Positions 47,008-57,976 of a stretch of DNA of 64,000 nt are shown here, one piece after another (position 1 is the first letter of the stretch; each line of letters opens with the position of its first letter). The notes beneath the pieces were generated by a model. That model did not search any database. It saw only the letters and a list, made by a program, of their open reading frames with translations, and had not been told where the DNA came from. A program made the translations under genes and the position numbers. The stretch is taken from contig JAHYIO010000033.1 of the NCBI GenBank assembly GCA_020543525.1, positions 992,001 through 1,056,000 of the forward strand, read 5' to 3'. The stretch is from Coriolopsis trogii (lineage: Eukaryota > Basidiomycota > Agaricomycetes > Polyporales > Polyporaceae).

Positions 47008-48278
47008 GGCGTGTGAGAGCTAATTTGAGAGTGTGAGATTGGTTGTTGGAAGTTAAGAGTGGAAAACGAACACTGCACCGGCGCTCGGCTATGTGCCTTT
47101 TCGTCCAGTCTGGTGTTTGGCCAGTGCGTCTTCTCTTGCCATATTGGGCGAACAATGTCAGAGCTGGAAAACATAAGCGACGCCTTCGACAACACTGTCG
47201 TAGGGTGTACAGATACAATGGCCTCCTCCACATTCTAACGACTGCAACACGGTGTGTAGTTGAGAAGCTTGTCTGTGAGCAAGTAGGGTCCTGGAAGGGG
47301 CACAGTCGTGGCGGGTGTTGGACCATACATCGCATGATAGATCTCTGGCTGCTCAAGACGTGGTCGGGGGTAACGATAGTAGGACGGATGAACAAGCGAG
47401 GAGAATATTCTTGTATGTCGTGGCGACGCTTGCGTGTCCTGGTCACGTTGTGTATGCATAAAGGAGTTTGTCTTACATCACCGGCTTTGAACTGTTTCTA
47501 AGCCCCGTAAAAATGCTGCTTTTGTATTATATATGATGAAGTGTCGACGACTGAAACTTACATCGATGTCGAATCATCATCCATGTGTGGGTCGCCGCCG
47601 TTCGCCAGTGAACAGTTGCAAGGTACAGCGCAGACCCGCCGGGCTAGTGAAACTATGAAGTCTGTCCTTATTCGTCGTCATCTTGCCCTCAACTGATCTG
47701 AACGCTGCCCTCGGAGTCCTAGATGCGAGCGGTGGATTGAAGCAGACGACGCTAGTCCGAATCCTGGAGCGCCTAGATGACGCATGCCGTGACAAAACGC
47801 GTCCAGTCACACAGTGACAATCGCGTCGCCTTGGGTACTCAGTATAGTGGCGCGACGACGCGCGTCCAAACGCACGTCTACCTTATCACCGACTCGGGTA
47901 AGACGGCAGACCTCAAATTCTAGCCTTCAAGCATAGCGAGCTGACTGACTTATCGCGACATTCGGTACTCCAAGAGATGCGCACGGCCGCGCTGCAGGAG
48001 ATTACGTTTGTATGACCGTAGGCTGCCAGTGCCACACCCGGCCTGCCTGCCGCAGGCCTTCGAGCAACCTTCGAGAGCCATTCATGCCCCTTTCTCTACA
48101 TACTAGAGGTCACATTGTATATTATAGTTGACGTAACGTACTATTAAGAAGACATTCGCATCGCCATAAAGAGTGGGCTGGGCGTGAGGGTCGTTACACA
48201 TCATCGACGTCGCTCCGTACTCGTCCTGGAAGCAGGGTGACTCGTTGTCGTCGTCAAAGGCCCCAGGAAATGTGCCCT
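47008..48278. other. Intergenic, no gene recognised
   Basis: About 1.27 kb between two minus-strand genes. It contains the promoter of the F-box gene and the 3' flank of the P450. Short frames on both strands have no motif support. Confidence 0.6.
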
Positions 48279-50571
48279 CTAGAACTCAGAGGCGGAGCGA
48301 GGTTCGAGCACAGCCGAGACGTTCCCACGGGCAGTCACGAAATAGTCCTTGAACTCCCTCTCGTACTGGCCCAAGCCGATCTTGACGCCATCGCGCGTCG
48401 TACTCGGATGCACATGGAACCGCTGGACGACGGCGCAGACGACCATCCGGAGCTCTTGCAGCGCGAGACCTTTCCCAACGCAGTTCATGGGCCCATGCGA
48501 GAAGGGGATGAAAGCCGCCGCGTTGTGCGTGAAGTTGTCCACGTTGAGCTGCGCGTGGGGAGTCGATAGAGGGAGCGGGAGTTGAGAAGCGGCAACGAGC
48601 CAGCGCTCGGGGAGGAACGCCACGGGCGCGGGCGAGAAGTTGCGCGGGTCACGGTGTATGGAGTAGGCGTGAACCCAAACGTTTGTCCCCGGGGGTATGT
48701 ATCTGCGTATGGGTACGACGTCAGAGGGGTTGTGCGAGGGCCGGAGGAGAGCATCGTGCTCACATAGATCCGTTGGTGAAACCGTCGCGAGGGATGCGAC
48801 GTTGGGTACACCCAGGAATAGGTGGGAAGAGCCGTAGAGTCTCGTTACTGAAACAACGCGTCGTCAGGAGACTGGGTGAAAAGGGAGGAAACAGGAGACG
48901 TACATGACCGCATTAAGATAGTGCATTTCGTGATAGTACTTCGTATTCATGACATCTTCACCGGGAGGGTAGAACGCATCTATCTCCGCCTGAAGCCTCT
49001 TATACACATCGGGGCGATCCATGAGGCAGCAGAACACGCTCGTCAGAGCACTCGAGACCGTGTCCGCGCCCGCGACCATAGCGAGGATCCCATCGTCAAC
49101 AAGTTGCTGTAAAGGCGGAGATGTCTTCTCCGGTGTATCCTCATGATTCTGCAACAAGACAGATCAGAACCGAGCATATAATGAGCACATATCCTGCAGG
49201 AAACGAATACGCAACTCACCAGGTAGTGGAAGAGGTCGTGTGCGATAGAACCTCGCTCTAGCCGCTTTTGCGTGAGCTCCCTGCATCGGTCTAGGAGCGT
49301 CTCAACGGCAGCAACCACTGGCGGTACATGGCCAAGGTAGACTCCGAGCCACGGGACATGGCCCAAGAACGTTGAGAGGCTGTGTGCCATTGGGTGAACT
49401 TACACTAATCGAAGCGATTTGGAAACATGACGAACCTCTTTGACTCTTCCATAGAAGACCAGAAAGTCGTCTTCTCGCAGCCGGGATAGCTCAGCATCTC
49501 AGAACCACCACCGAAGCTACCAAGACAGATCTAAATGAGCCGGGTACATCCGCGGAAGAGTCAATGTAACTCACGCCATGTCGGACATGAAGTCGTAACT
49601 ATCGCGGGAGAACACTGTCAGCTGTGATTCTCAAACCCTCAAGCAGGCCGGGATAGCTTGGACGTACGCAAAGTAGTTGAACCAGTCTCCGAGCACCACC
49701 TCGCCTCTGCACGTTTCCAACCGATCGACGAGCTGACGGGCCCGGAGTGCAATGTGCTGCTCGTAGCCTTTAACAGCTGAGGCCGTGAGTCCTCGATTCC
49801 ACGAACGGCGGCGTTGCAAGTGAATATCATTGTCATGAATCGATACCATCATCTGAGCCTTGTCTGATAGGAGCCTGCCGTACATGTCTTCGAGCCGAGC
49901 AGGGTCAGTAACCGGGACTTTGCTGTAAGAACGTCACGGAGACTCACGCGGTCCTTTCGGAGCACCGAGGGAGCCCAACAGTGGAGGTATCAGCGACGAG
50001 TCCCTGATTGAAAGCTCGTTCGGACCTGGAACAGAGCGCATGAGAATGTGCGACAGACGTGCATGAGGATGTACAACGGACCTATGCGGACAACATCACC
50101 GTAGCGATCGTGAAGGCGCTTGATGTACACATGCTGTTGACCGGAGAGAGAAAGGAAGGCCATGCGGAACTTCGAGACTTTACACAGAACAGGGCCCGGG
50201 TACTCAACCAGTGGATGGAATGGACCGAGGCGGTAGAAAACCACGGAGAGTATGAGGGTCGTGAGATACACTACCATAGACAGCACCAGGCGCCGCGGCG
50301 AGCATACCAGGCCAGAGGTCATCAAGAAGCTATAGACATACTCCGAAACGGTCGGCGGAGCAAACAGCAGCACAGCGTGAACTCGGAAAGAGTATTCTTC
50401 GACGCGACGGAAGACCTGGTGAACCACCTAGTGACGGGTCAATCAGTTCGCGCCTAAGAAGACGGTATCAAAGGTCGATTATATCACAGGACTAACCAGA
50501 CCCATGAAGACGGCAATTGCAAGACATTCTGGCGGCGCTGCTAAGTGAAGCGGGGGAAACAAGGCGTTCAT
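48279..50571 (-). CDS. Cytochrome P450 monooxygenase (microsomal, basidiomycete clan)
   Basis: Haem-thiolate monooxygenase anchored in the ER. Exons downwards are 50571-50497, 50427-50082, 50025-49948, 49887-49668, 49598-49575, 49516-49436, 49379-49220, 49148-48904, 48847-48764 and 48702-48279, giving 578 residues. The first exon (MNALFPPLHLAAPPECLAI) is needed because the second has no ATG; together they give the multi-span N-terminus common in basidiomycete P450s, then YRLGPFHPLVEYPGP. The I-helix is MVAGADTVSSALTSV, the K-helix NETLRLFPP, then PERW. The haem loop is FSHGPMNCVGKGLALQELR (Cys about 512), with Met where most P450s have Arg; this PxNC form is frequent in some fungal families. 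One exon is only 24 nt. The substrate is unknown and no secondary-metabolite cluster is next to it. Confidence 0.93.
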
Positions 50572-51261
50572 GAGGATCTTGAATGTCTTCCTCCCGCTAG
50601 GAGGGGGTGTGCACGGGGGCGTGTCGTGGAGTGTCTCGAGGCAAAGTCGCGACTTTAGGCTTTGACCTCACCGTGTTCGCATCACGGCGATGGATATTTG
50701 GAGAGAAAGGCTACCATTTCGGGCAGATATGATCTATCCATATGCCGACAAATCCGGTCAGCACCATTCCTATGGCGCAGGGTAGCAACCTAACGGGACC
50801 ACAGAAACGTATAGCCGAGCGAGTTTCAGGCAGGTGGCCCTTACGACCGACCATCTGGAAGTTCTTTGATGCTTTGCTAGTCGTAGCCTCACTGTAATCT
50901 GATTCCCATCCGTTTAGTGGACCTGCGTCGGGTCGCAAGCGAGATCTCGGATAAAATGTGCGATTGGACAAGTCCTCGACCTCACCCACGTCCACGAGCA
51001 AAGGTAGGTGTCAAGAGTGCAACATGAGTATGGACCCGAACACGCACCGGACACGCACCAGACACGCGCTGCACCTCCCAGCGCAGAGCTTGAAACCCAC
51101 CCCAAGCTCGTCATCTTGGTTATGTCGAGTGATCAGAGCAAACTTCAGAGTTGTGCCTTCGCGATGCCAGGCAGTCAGCACTAGTCAGCCACTAGCTCCG
51201 GATCCTGAGGACGTCCGAGTCAACGTCACCCTACTCACAATCAGACGTGACAAGCACACTA
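50572..51261. other. Intergenic, no gene recognised
   Basis: About 690 bp: promoter of the P450 gene, then unassigned sequence up to the repeat element at 51262. Confidence 0.55.
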
Positions 51262-52830
51262 CTATCGCTCCCCTAGAGTTCGGAGGTTAGCCGAGCCTTT
51301 TGCTGTATCGTTCCTCCCTCTCCCCCGATAATTCTGAAATTTGGGATATGCATAGAATGTAGTACAAGAAATCAGTGTGCAGAATTCGGTGAGCGTACGA
51401 GGGAAACTACGGTTTTGAGCAGAGTAAGAGGTGCCCTCCCCTAGTGTTCGGAGGTTTCTCCGCGCGGGGTGTCACAATCAGTCACAATGCCGAAGGGAGC
51501 CGCTTACGATCTCCGACTGATGTTCCCCTCTGCAGGTGGGCGCCAAATGTCGGTTAGCCAAAACTACACGGCCAAATGGCGTTTTAAAAGGTTTCTATTA
51601 GCCGAGGGTTCCAAAACAATTCCATAGGGCATTTTGGAATCATTTTGCGCAGGCGCCCCGGCAAGAAGAGGCGCTCACCGGCCTCGCTTGAATCATCGCT
51701 TATCGTAGTCGAAATCTGGGTCTTATAAATTCCTTACAAGACCGGAAGCTCCGGCAAGGGTGCCGATGTCATGTCCTGCTAAGGGAGTCATGATATTCTC
51801 ACGGTTAAAATTCTCTATAAAATCCCCTCCCTCCTCCTGTCCGTTCCCCTCCGCTCTTTCCCCCGTCCCTCCACTCAAGTTTGCCAATTCCCTTCTGGTC
51901 GCTGTGGAGGAACACGTCTGTGAGTGTCTGCAAAGTTTCTGTGTTGATGTTGTTCACTTACTGACAATATCATATCAGCAAGTCGTTGTCCTCAACGACA
52001 TCTGTGACACCGTTCACAATCTACAGGCAGGTGAGGATCATATGATACTAATGGCATACATATCTGTGCCCGCGCTGTATTAGTACCCTATAATTGTATC
52101 ACACTGTTTGTATGAACCATAATGCAACAATGAACCAATTGTACTGGAATAACAACAATCTCTCCCAAAGGCCTAATGAGTGAGAGGAAAAGGCATGCAA
52201 CGCAGCAGCAATGGTGCTGGAGGAGCCTGCGAGGAGGGCCGAATGCTACATCATCATTGGACGGCCGCGTGAGACACTTCGGTCGCTTGCTCTCTTTGAT
52301 GGAAATCTATCACAAGCAATTCTAAAGAATTCGCAAAATGGCCACTTTGGAATCATTTACATCGACAATATTGGAGTGTGCTCTCCAAGCAATTTGGGAT
52401 CAATTCCAAAGCTCGGCTAATAGAAAGTTTCTAAGACCGCCGCCCCTACGTGTAGCGCTCCTGAAAGTCACGCTCGAGGACTTCGAGGACATACACTCTA
52501 CCTTTGCCCCATTCACAGTACGTAGAGCTTCGGAAAATTGAACGTTACACTCTTTATACTTGAAGAAATGAGTCTGCGAGTTTTTACTGAGAGCGCCCGC
52601 CATACGACTCCAGGCGAGGGTCGCAAACACAAGAGAGATGCATCTCCCGACCACTCTTTGCCCAGGATCGCAAGGACCTGACCTCCGTTTCATCTCATTC
52701 TTTTTCAGAGACATATCTCGTATCAATGTGTACGATTCTGTCAATTTTCAGCCTTCTGAGGTCAGAAATGAGCGAGTGACACCCTTATCTCCGAACACTA
52801 GGGGACCTCCGAACACTAGGGGAACGATAG
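51262..52830. mobile_element. Putative non-autonomous DNA transposon with terminal and subterminal inverted repeats (1569 bp)
   Basis: The left end reads CTATCGCTCCCCTAGAGTTC and the right end, reverse complemented, CTATCGTTCCCCTAGTGTTC; both continue GGAGGT and both are flanked by TA (51260-51261, 52831-52832). The core CCCCTAGTGTTCGGAG recurs inside each end (about 51437 on the left; twice on the right, 52793-52820). Further in, TTTCTATTAGCCGAG at 51593 is matched in inverted orientation at about 52415. The centre has CTATAAAA at 51817 and a C/T-rich tract, and no transposase-like frame. The TA flank could be chance. An alternative is a nest of older repeats or a solo LTR, because the central TATA and pyrimidine tract look promoter-like. 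Confidence 0.6.
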
Positions 52831-52832
52831 TA

Positions 52833-53406
52833 GAGGAGGATAGTTTTACGGATTAACAGAGGGACACGACAGCCGGGACATCGATGGATAAGTATAGTTG
52901 AGCAATGAGCGACCTGGTGGTAAGAAGCGAGTCCGTCCCAGTCGGGTTACGCCGACCCTGGCGCGGAGCCGGTCACTATGCTGCACCGCGTTGCGGATCG
53001 GTCCAAATACTTCCGTCGCCGCCCACCTGCTCGCCGCTCGCCACGTCTCCCAGATGATCTCTCCTCGATCAGCCCTTGGCCTTGTGGTTGTGGCACGAGC
53101 GTCGTTGACCCTGCACTCGCCCAACGGTAGAGACAAATAGAGACAACCGTTCAGTAAAACCTCACGGCGGCGCATCTTCACAGGACCCAAACGTCATAGC
53201 GAAAGGTGCCCAGTGCTCAGGTTGATCGTAACGACATCGCTCTGACACATACACGGATAGTAGAAACGATTACTGTATAGAGAGCCTAGACACGCGCAAT
53301 GCGAGGCTACTATTTCGGTAAAGTCTACCCAACATTCACCCCCCTTGCTGCTCCCCATGCTCACAGTTCACCACAGATAAGTCCTGCCAGACAGACAGGA
53401 CGTCGC
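52833..53406. other. Intergenic, no gene recognised
   Basis: About 570 bp between the putative transposon and the decayed secreted-protein gene. A short plus-strand frame (52898-53140) has no motif support. Confidence 0.5.
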
Positions 53407-53920
53407 CTAAGCGGACGGGACGATAACGGACGCAGTCCCGGGCGCGTCGCAAGAGTTATTATCCGAGCGAGTCCCGCAGCTCACGCATTCGTTGCAGCTC
53501 CCGCTGCACCCGTTATGGTCGCAGAACCCGACATTCGCCTAGCGTTCGTCGATGCAGAGAGGCACGTCGTGCCGGGAGTCGCCAGGCACGTCGTCGGGCC
53601 GATGTACACCGTACAGCTGCCCCCGCATAAGTTCTGGGTCCGTTTGGTGCAAAAGGTGACCATGACATCCGTGGCGATGCGCGGGACGGAACCGATGGTA
53701 CATTGGTAGGCTTTTCGACCATGGAATGTGAGTTCGGCGGCGGTCGTCTCGAGCCAGTTGGGGAACTGCGAGTCGCTGACTAAGTTAGCGATCAAAGCCT
53801 GGGGGATGAACAAGGAGTGGTCTGTTTGTAGCTCACCGGAGCGGGTCCCGCGGCGACCTGCGCAATGAGGACCGTGACGACGCTGAGGGTGAGAGCGGTG
53901 AACTTGGCGTTGAATTGCGT
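53407..53920 (-). pseudogene. Decayed gene for a small cysteine-rich secreted protein
   Basis: Exon 1 (53920-53837) encodes a clear signal-peptide core (FTALTLSVVTVLIAQVAAGPAP), but the codon where Met is expected, before QFNAKF, is ACG. A GTGAGC...CGCAG intron joins it in phase to exon 2 (53765 downwards): FPNWLETTAAE, VMVTFCTKRTQ, CGGSCTVYIGPTTC, TPGTTCLSAST. Then the frame is lost. In another frame the family pattern goes on at once with NVGFCDHNGCSGSCNECVSC and ends IVPSA before a TAG at 53407. The break sits at CGAACGCTAGGCGAA, an 11-nt excess flanked by CGAA. Two independent lesions suggest a pseudogene. A sequencing error could explain the frameshift but not the start codon; a start upstream by splicing was searched for and not found. 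Confidence 0.65.
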
Positions 53921-54842
53921 AGTGACATGGATACTGTGAGACGAGTAGTATGTGAGGTGAAGGTGCTTGCTGCCTCGTCCTTCAGGATTCAGTCTGTCTC
54001 CTATTGATCCTCCGCTGTCGCTTGCGGCTCCCCACTACGATGCTGCCTCGTTGTGACAGAAGGTGTAGAGCGTTGCTATAAAGATAGACAGTTGCAGTGA
54101 GGTAGCTTATGCGGAAAGCCTTGATATTGGAGTCGCTGTCGCTCGATATTGGAGTTACTATCAAGGCAATGTCGCATCTTGATCGTCCACTGGGTGCTCA
54201 GTGATTTCGCTGTTCAGTAGAGCTCCGGCGTGCACGTTTAGTGACAAATCTCTTCATGACGGCTCCAGTAGAGGAAGATTGCGCGCCCTATGCGTACTCA
54301 ACGAGAGTGCTTTCCATGTCCTTCGCGGTTGTGATCAGCTCATGTCTGATTGCCCGAGGTAATACACACATACCTAATATCCAGAACCGAATGCAGACTG
54401 TCCAGCTGCCTCATCCCAATCACAGTAGTGCACTGCGCGGCGCCCACGAGGATATCCACTTCCCTGTGTTGCAGATGGACAGTTGGGCGTGCGCAGCGTC
54501 GCTCGGGCTGCTGCGATGACATTGGATACCTAGGGGGAACGGCGGATCCCAAAGCTGTAATAGGTCCCAGAACTTGCGCTATAACATTCCGCGAGGAAAC
54601 ATGGCGTGGAGCGATGCGATGGATGTCCTTTACTGGGACTAGTACTTATCCATCAACTTGCCAAGCAGCGTAGTAAGTGTAGAACAAGGTGTGTTTCTCT
54701 CACCGCGATGACGCAGTTTGTCATACATACATATATCGGGAGCAGATTTTCCACCTTGCGTGGTCATGCATGCGTTGGCATCAGGCCCAGGTCGACCTAT
54801 GTATCCTGGAACTGAAGTGTAAAGGGCAATCAGACGCAGATA
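53921..54842. other. Intergenic, no gene recognised
   Basis: About 920 bp upstream of the decayed secreted-protein gene and behind the 3' end of the Trm82 gene. Short frames only, none supported. Confidence 0.55.
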
Positions 54843-56986
54843 TCACAACGCATTCATTTCGACGTCTTCTACAACACCGCCGCTACCGTTCTTACTGCCG
54901 TCGCTCTCAGATCGCGACCTCTTCATCTCCCGCTCAGCCTCCACGCTCTCGCTCAGCTCGCTGGCGCCGCGTTTCTGCTGCTCCTTCTCTTGTATCTTCG
55001 CGAGGAGCGCCTTCTTTTTCTTGAGCCGGCCGAGCTCGCGCTGCGTCAGATTCTTGCCCTCCGCGTCGACGTCCATCGCGGCTGCCTCCGAGAGTGTGTC
55101 GCGGATGAGCGGGTCATGCTCCGGGTCGACGTTCTTGGGCATCGAGAGCAGATCAGAGTAGAGTTCGAGCTTCGTGAGGTCCTCTGGCGTCGCTGCGAAG
55201 GGGTAAGAACGAGACGGAAGACGGTGCCTGTATGCGCGTCTTACCAGGAATGAGCGTCTTGGAATTGAGTGCAGCGAACAGAGGAGAGTCGCTCTTGGAC
55301 GATTCTGATAACTATGAGGCAATGGGTTAGTCTTGCTGCAACGTCATGAAGACCACGTCAACTTACTGTGGTCTCGTTCCAAACGAGCACACGAACGAAC
55401 TGAGAGCCTTCAGATGGCGTACTGACAGAAGGCGTACTCTGCGCTCCATGCCAATTGGCATCAACCAAGGCCCAGATGTCACCGTTCACGCCAACAGTGA
55501 AATCGACGACAGGCATAGTGGTATCAACAGCTTGCACGGGTCCCACTGTCCCACTAGGATCTGGGAAGGCTACGTAGAACAGTGCTGTGGCACTGATCCA
55601 TCCAGGTTCGTCCGTGAGCGCACAAGACAGTCATGTATCCGCACCTCACTCACCCAACCACGCTGAAGACGATGAAACGACCGTGCTCGCCCCGGTCTAC
55701 GGATTGGATCCTGTGTACGACGAAGACAAGCTCTTCTTCTGGAGCAGCGGCGGCGGCTTTGTCGTCTTCTACGGCAGCTGCTTTAGCATCGGTCTCGTTC
55801 ATCTTTTCTTCACCTTGTCCCTCGGGAACGTCGGCGCCCGGCTCGCCTTCTGGGACGGCCTTCTCCTTCCCCTTTGCCTGTCCTTTGCCTCGATTCCTCC
55901 GCCCTCTTCGCTTTCCCTCCTTCTGCTTCTCCAAGTCTCCACCCTCTGCATCCCTGTCCCCATCCGCATCACTCCACCCGCGCCGTTTCTTGGGCGCTTT
56001 TACCTTGATAAACGGCTCGACTGCCTCGAAAACCGGTATGTCTGAGAGCAACTTGCCAGACATCCAATCCCACACCTTGAGCATGGGATCACCGCCACCT
56101 GACACCAGCAACGACGGTTGGAATTGGGGCAGATGAACGGCGGAAACAAACCTAGGGGTCCATCAGCATGAACGCAACAATACGCAGCGAGGGAGGTATA
56201 CTTCTCGTGTCCCAGACAATATCGCTCTATAACATATCCTTGTGGGAACCAGCTGATCCTGATGTGTTCGTCGCGATCGGCGGTGATGATGAACTGCTCA
56301 TCTGGTGTCAGGAGGAATGTCGTGAGCAGGGACGCATGTCCCAGAATAAGAGTCCCGTTCGACGGGTTTTCGTGAGATGTCAAGGAGCCGCGTTTTGAGC
56401 CGCTAGCAGGACCAGACAAGGAGCCCGTAGGATCGGACTCGGGATGTAGAGGATAGCTAGGAAAATTGCCGTTGGTGCTGTGTCGGGCATGGGGTAGTGT
56501 ACGCAGACTGACCTGAAAACATCGCCGAACTTGTCGCTCACAACGATTGTCTGGCCGTCACGAGTGAAAGCCAGCTCGGTTGGCTTTTTGGGTAGTTCTC
56601 TAGTCCACAACGCGTGAAGACAGGCGTTTTGGAGCGAACTTGCGGATGGACATACCGCTCACTAAGGAGTTCCAAGGTGGGCATAACACTCCACACTCTC
56701 AGCTTCTTGTCATCTCCAGCGGTGGCAACATGCGCAAAGGCACCATTCACCGAGACACATCGGATTGGACCAGATGCTAGAACAGCTTGACGAGCATCGC
56801 CTTCTAGACCAGTAGTTGTCTGGAGCACCTCGCCAGTGCTGAACGAGTATAGCTTCTTAGAATAGGGCAACTTGGGACGACACGCATACAGACGTACATG
56901 ATGTTAAGTACATGGAAATGAGGCCCTGATACCGCAAGCGACTTATCCGAGTCGAGGACGAGGTGTGTGTAGGGCAAGTGTGGCAT
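54843..56986 (-). CDS. TRM82: Trm82/WDR4, non-catalytic WD-repeat subunit of the tRNA m7G46 methyltransferase
   Basis: Partner of Trm8/METTL1 in forming m7G46 in the tRNA variable loop. Exons downwards are 56986-56912, 56870-56656, 56599-56513, 56456-56202, 56151-55654, 55592-55367, 55311-55245 and 55192-54843, giving 590 residues. The blades include GAFAHVATAGDDKKLRVW, PTELAFTRDGQTIVVSDKFG, FLLTPDEQFIITADRDEHIR and the family hallmark RISWFPQGYVIERYCLGHEKFV, then LLVSGGGDPMLKVWDW. A long charged insertion follows (KKRRGWSDADGD...RRGRRNRGKG). The C-terminus is coiled-coil-like and Lys/Glu-rich (LGRLKKKKALLAKIQEKEQQ). The start at MPHLPYTHL is chosen because it precedes the first blade; a Met at 57067 in the same frame is possible. 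The first intron (44 nt, GTACTT donor) is the weakest joint. The catalytic partner is not in the window. Confidence 0.9.
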
Positions 56987-57087
56987 ATCGAGGGCGTTCG
57001 TCCACAAGTACGAGACGCTCACAAAGGCATCGTCTCCGTTTACAACAAAGTGCCCTACATATAACATTATTGTCTAGGACAACTATG

Positions 57088-57168
57088 TCTCTGTTAGTAT
57101 ATCGGTTAGTACACGCGCCTGTCATGTATTGGCCGCGCGAAAGCGGGGTTCGACTCCCCGACAGAGAG
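57088..57168 (+). tRNA. tRNA-Asp (GTC) with a 9-nt intron
   Basis: Acceptor stem TCTCTGT/ACAGAGA pairs fully, with discriminator G. The anticodon stem is CGCGC (57114-57118) with GCGCG (57135-57139). The loop is CTGTCA, then 9 extra bases (57125-57133, TGTATTGGC), then C, so the intron lies after position 37 as in eukaryotic nuclear tRNAs. The anticodon GTC is at 57121-57123. The T arm CGGGG TTCGACT CCCCG contains a perfect B box (GGTTCGACTCC). Removing the intron leaves 72 nt, normal for tRNA-Asp. It lies about 100 bp upstream of the Trm82 start codon, on the opposite strand. Confidence 0.93.
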
Positions 57169-57172
57169 TGAA

Positions 57173-57177
57173 TTTTT
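57173..57177 (+). terminator. RNA polymerase III terminator of tRNA-Asp
   Basis: A run of five T residues begins four bases after the tRNA discriminator base. Confidence 0.8.
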
Positions 57178-57856
57178 GCCACAAACAATCAGAGTATCAA
57201 TCAAGTAAGTTTGGCATTTGAACGTATGCTTCCGAGGGCAACGTCGTTCGGGATAGAGTATCGCACTTTTTCACTGGTGCTACTAACCGATGGTACCTCA
57301 CCTATTACGCCCAAAACTGAGCGAACGTTTGCACCAGCTCTCGGCAAGTTCCGTTTCCACTCCATCCCCATGGGCGCCATTTTTGGTCCAGAGATGATGC
57401 ATGACCCGGCCTACCACTGACGTTTAACTCGAGACTCGACATTCCTTTCACTCGGGATTGGAAATGCAGAAGTATGGCATCCCGAGCCCGACGGTCGGGA
57501 TATGAAGAGGCGTTGACGATGATCAAGGTAAGCCCGTCACGCTACGCTGTATCTTCCGATGCATCGGCAGTAAGTTCTGAGCCCCAACAGATGTCAGAGA
57601 CTCCCATCCTGCGACCACACTCCTCCGCACGTACACGTGACGAAGAGGGATCAGTAAGAATTCGGATTTGCACTCGTAGCGAGGCGGGGCTCTGACGATC
57701 TTGTCCACTGTAGCAGAGTATGCGAGTCGCAGGCGTGACCTGTCGTGCTCCCCCTCGTCCCGAGGTCTCAGATTGGAGACTGCCGCCGAAGGCACGCTCC
57801 TTGGGCTGCACTCAACTTGGTCTTCAATACGTAGAGATCACAGAGCTTGAGAGGTG

Positions 57857-57862
57857 TATAAG
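57857..57862 (+). promoter_or_regulatory. TATA box of the flavin monooxygenase gene
   Basis: TATAAG (context GTGTATAAGTATAGG) lies about 115-120 bases upstream of the ATG at 57977. Confidence 0.5.
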
Positions 57863-57976
57863 TATAGGTGGACGATGCGTCCGGTTGGCACCAATCGAAC
57901 ACGTTCTCCTCTCAGCACTCCATACTCGCACTCAGAAACCCCATACAACATTTTGACCAACCTCGCTTAGTTCACC

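Larger units (their letters stand above)
57169..57976. other. Intergenic, promoter of the flavin monooxygenase
   Basis: About 800 bp from the tRNA to the monooxygenase ATG. It holds the Pol III terminator and a TATA box (57857-57862). Small open frames have no motif support. Confidence 0.55.
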
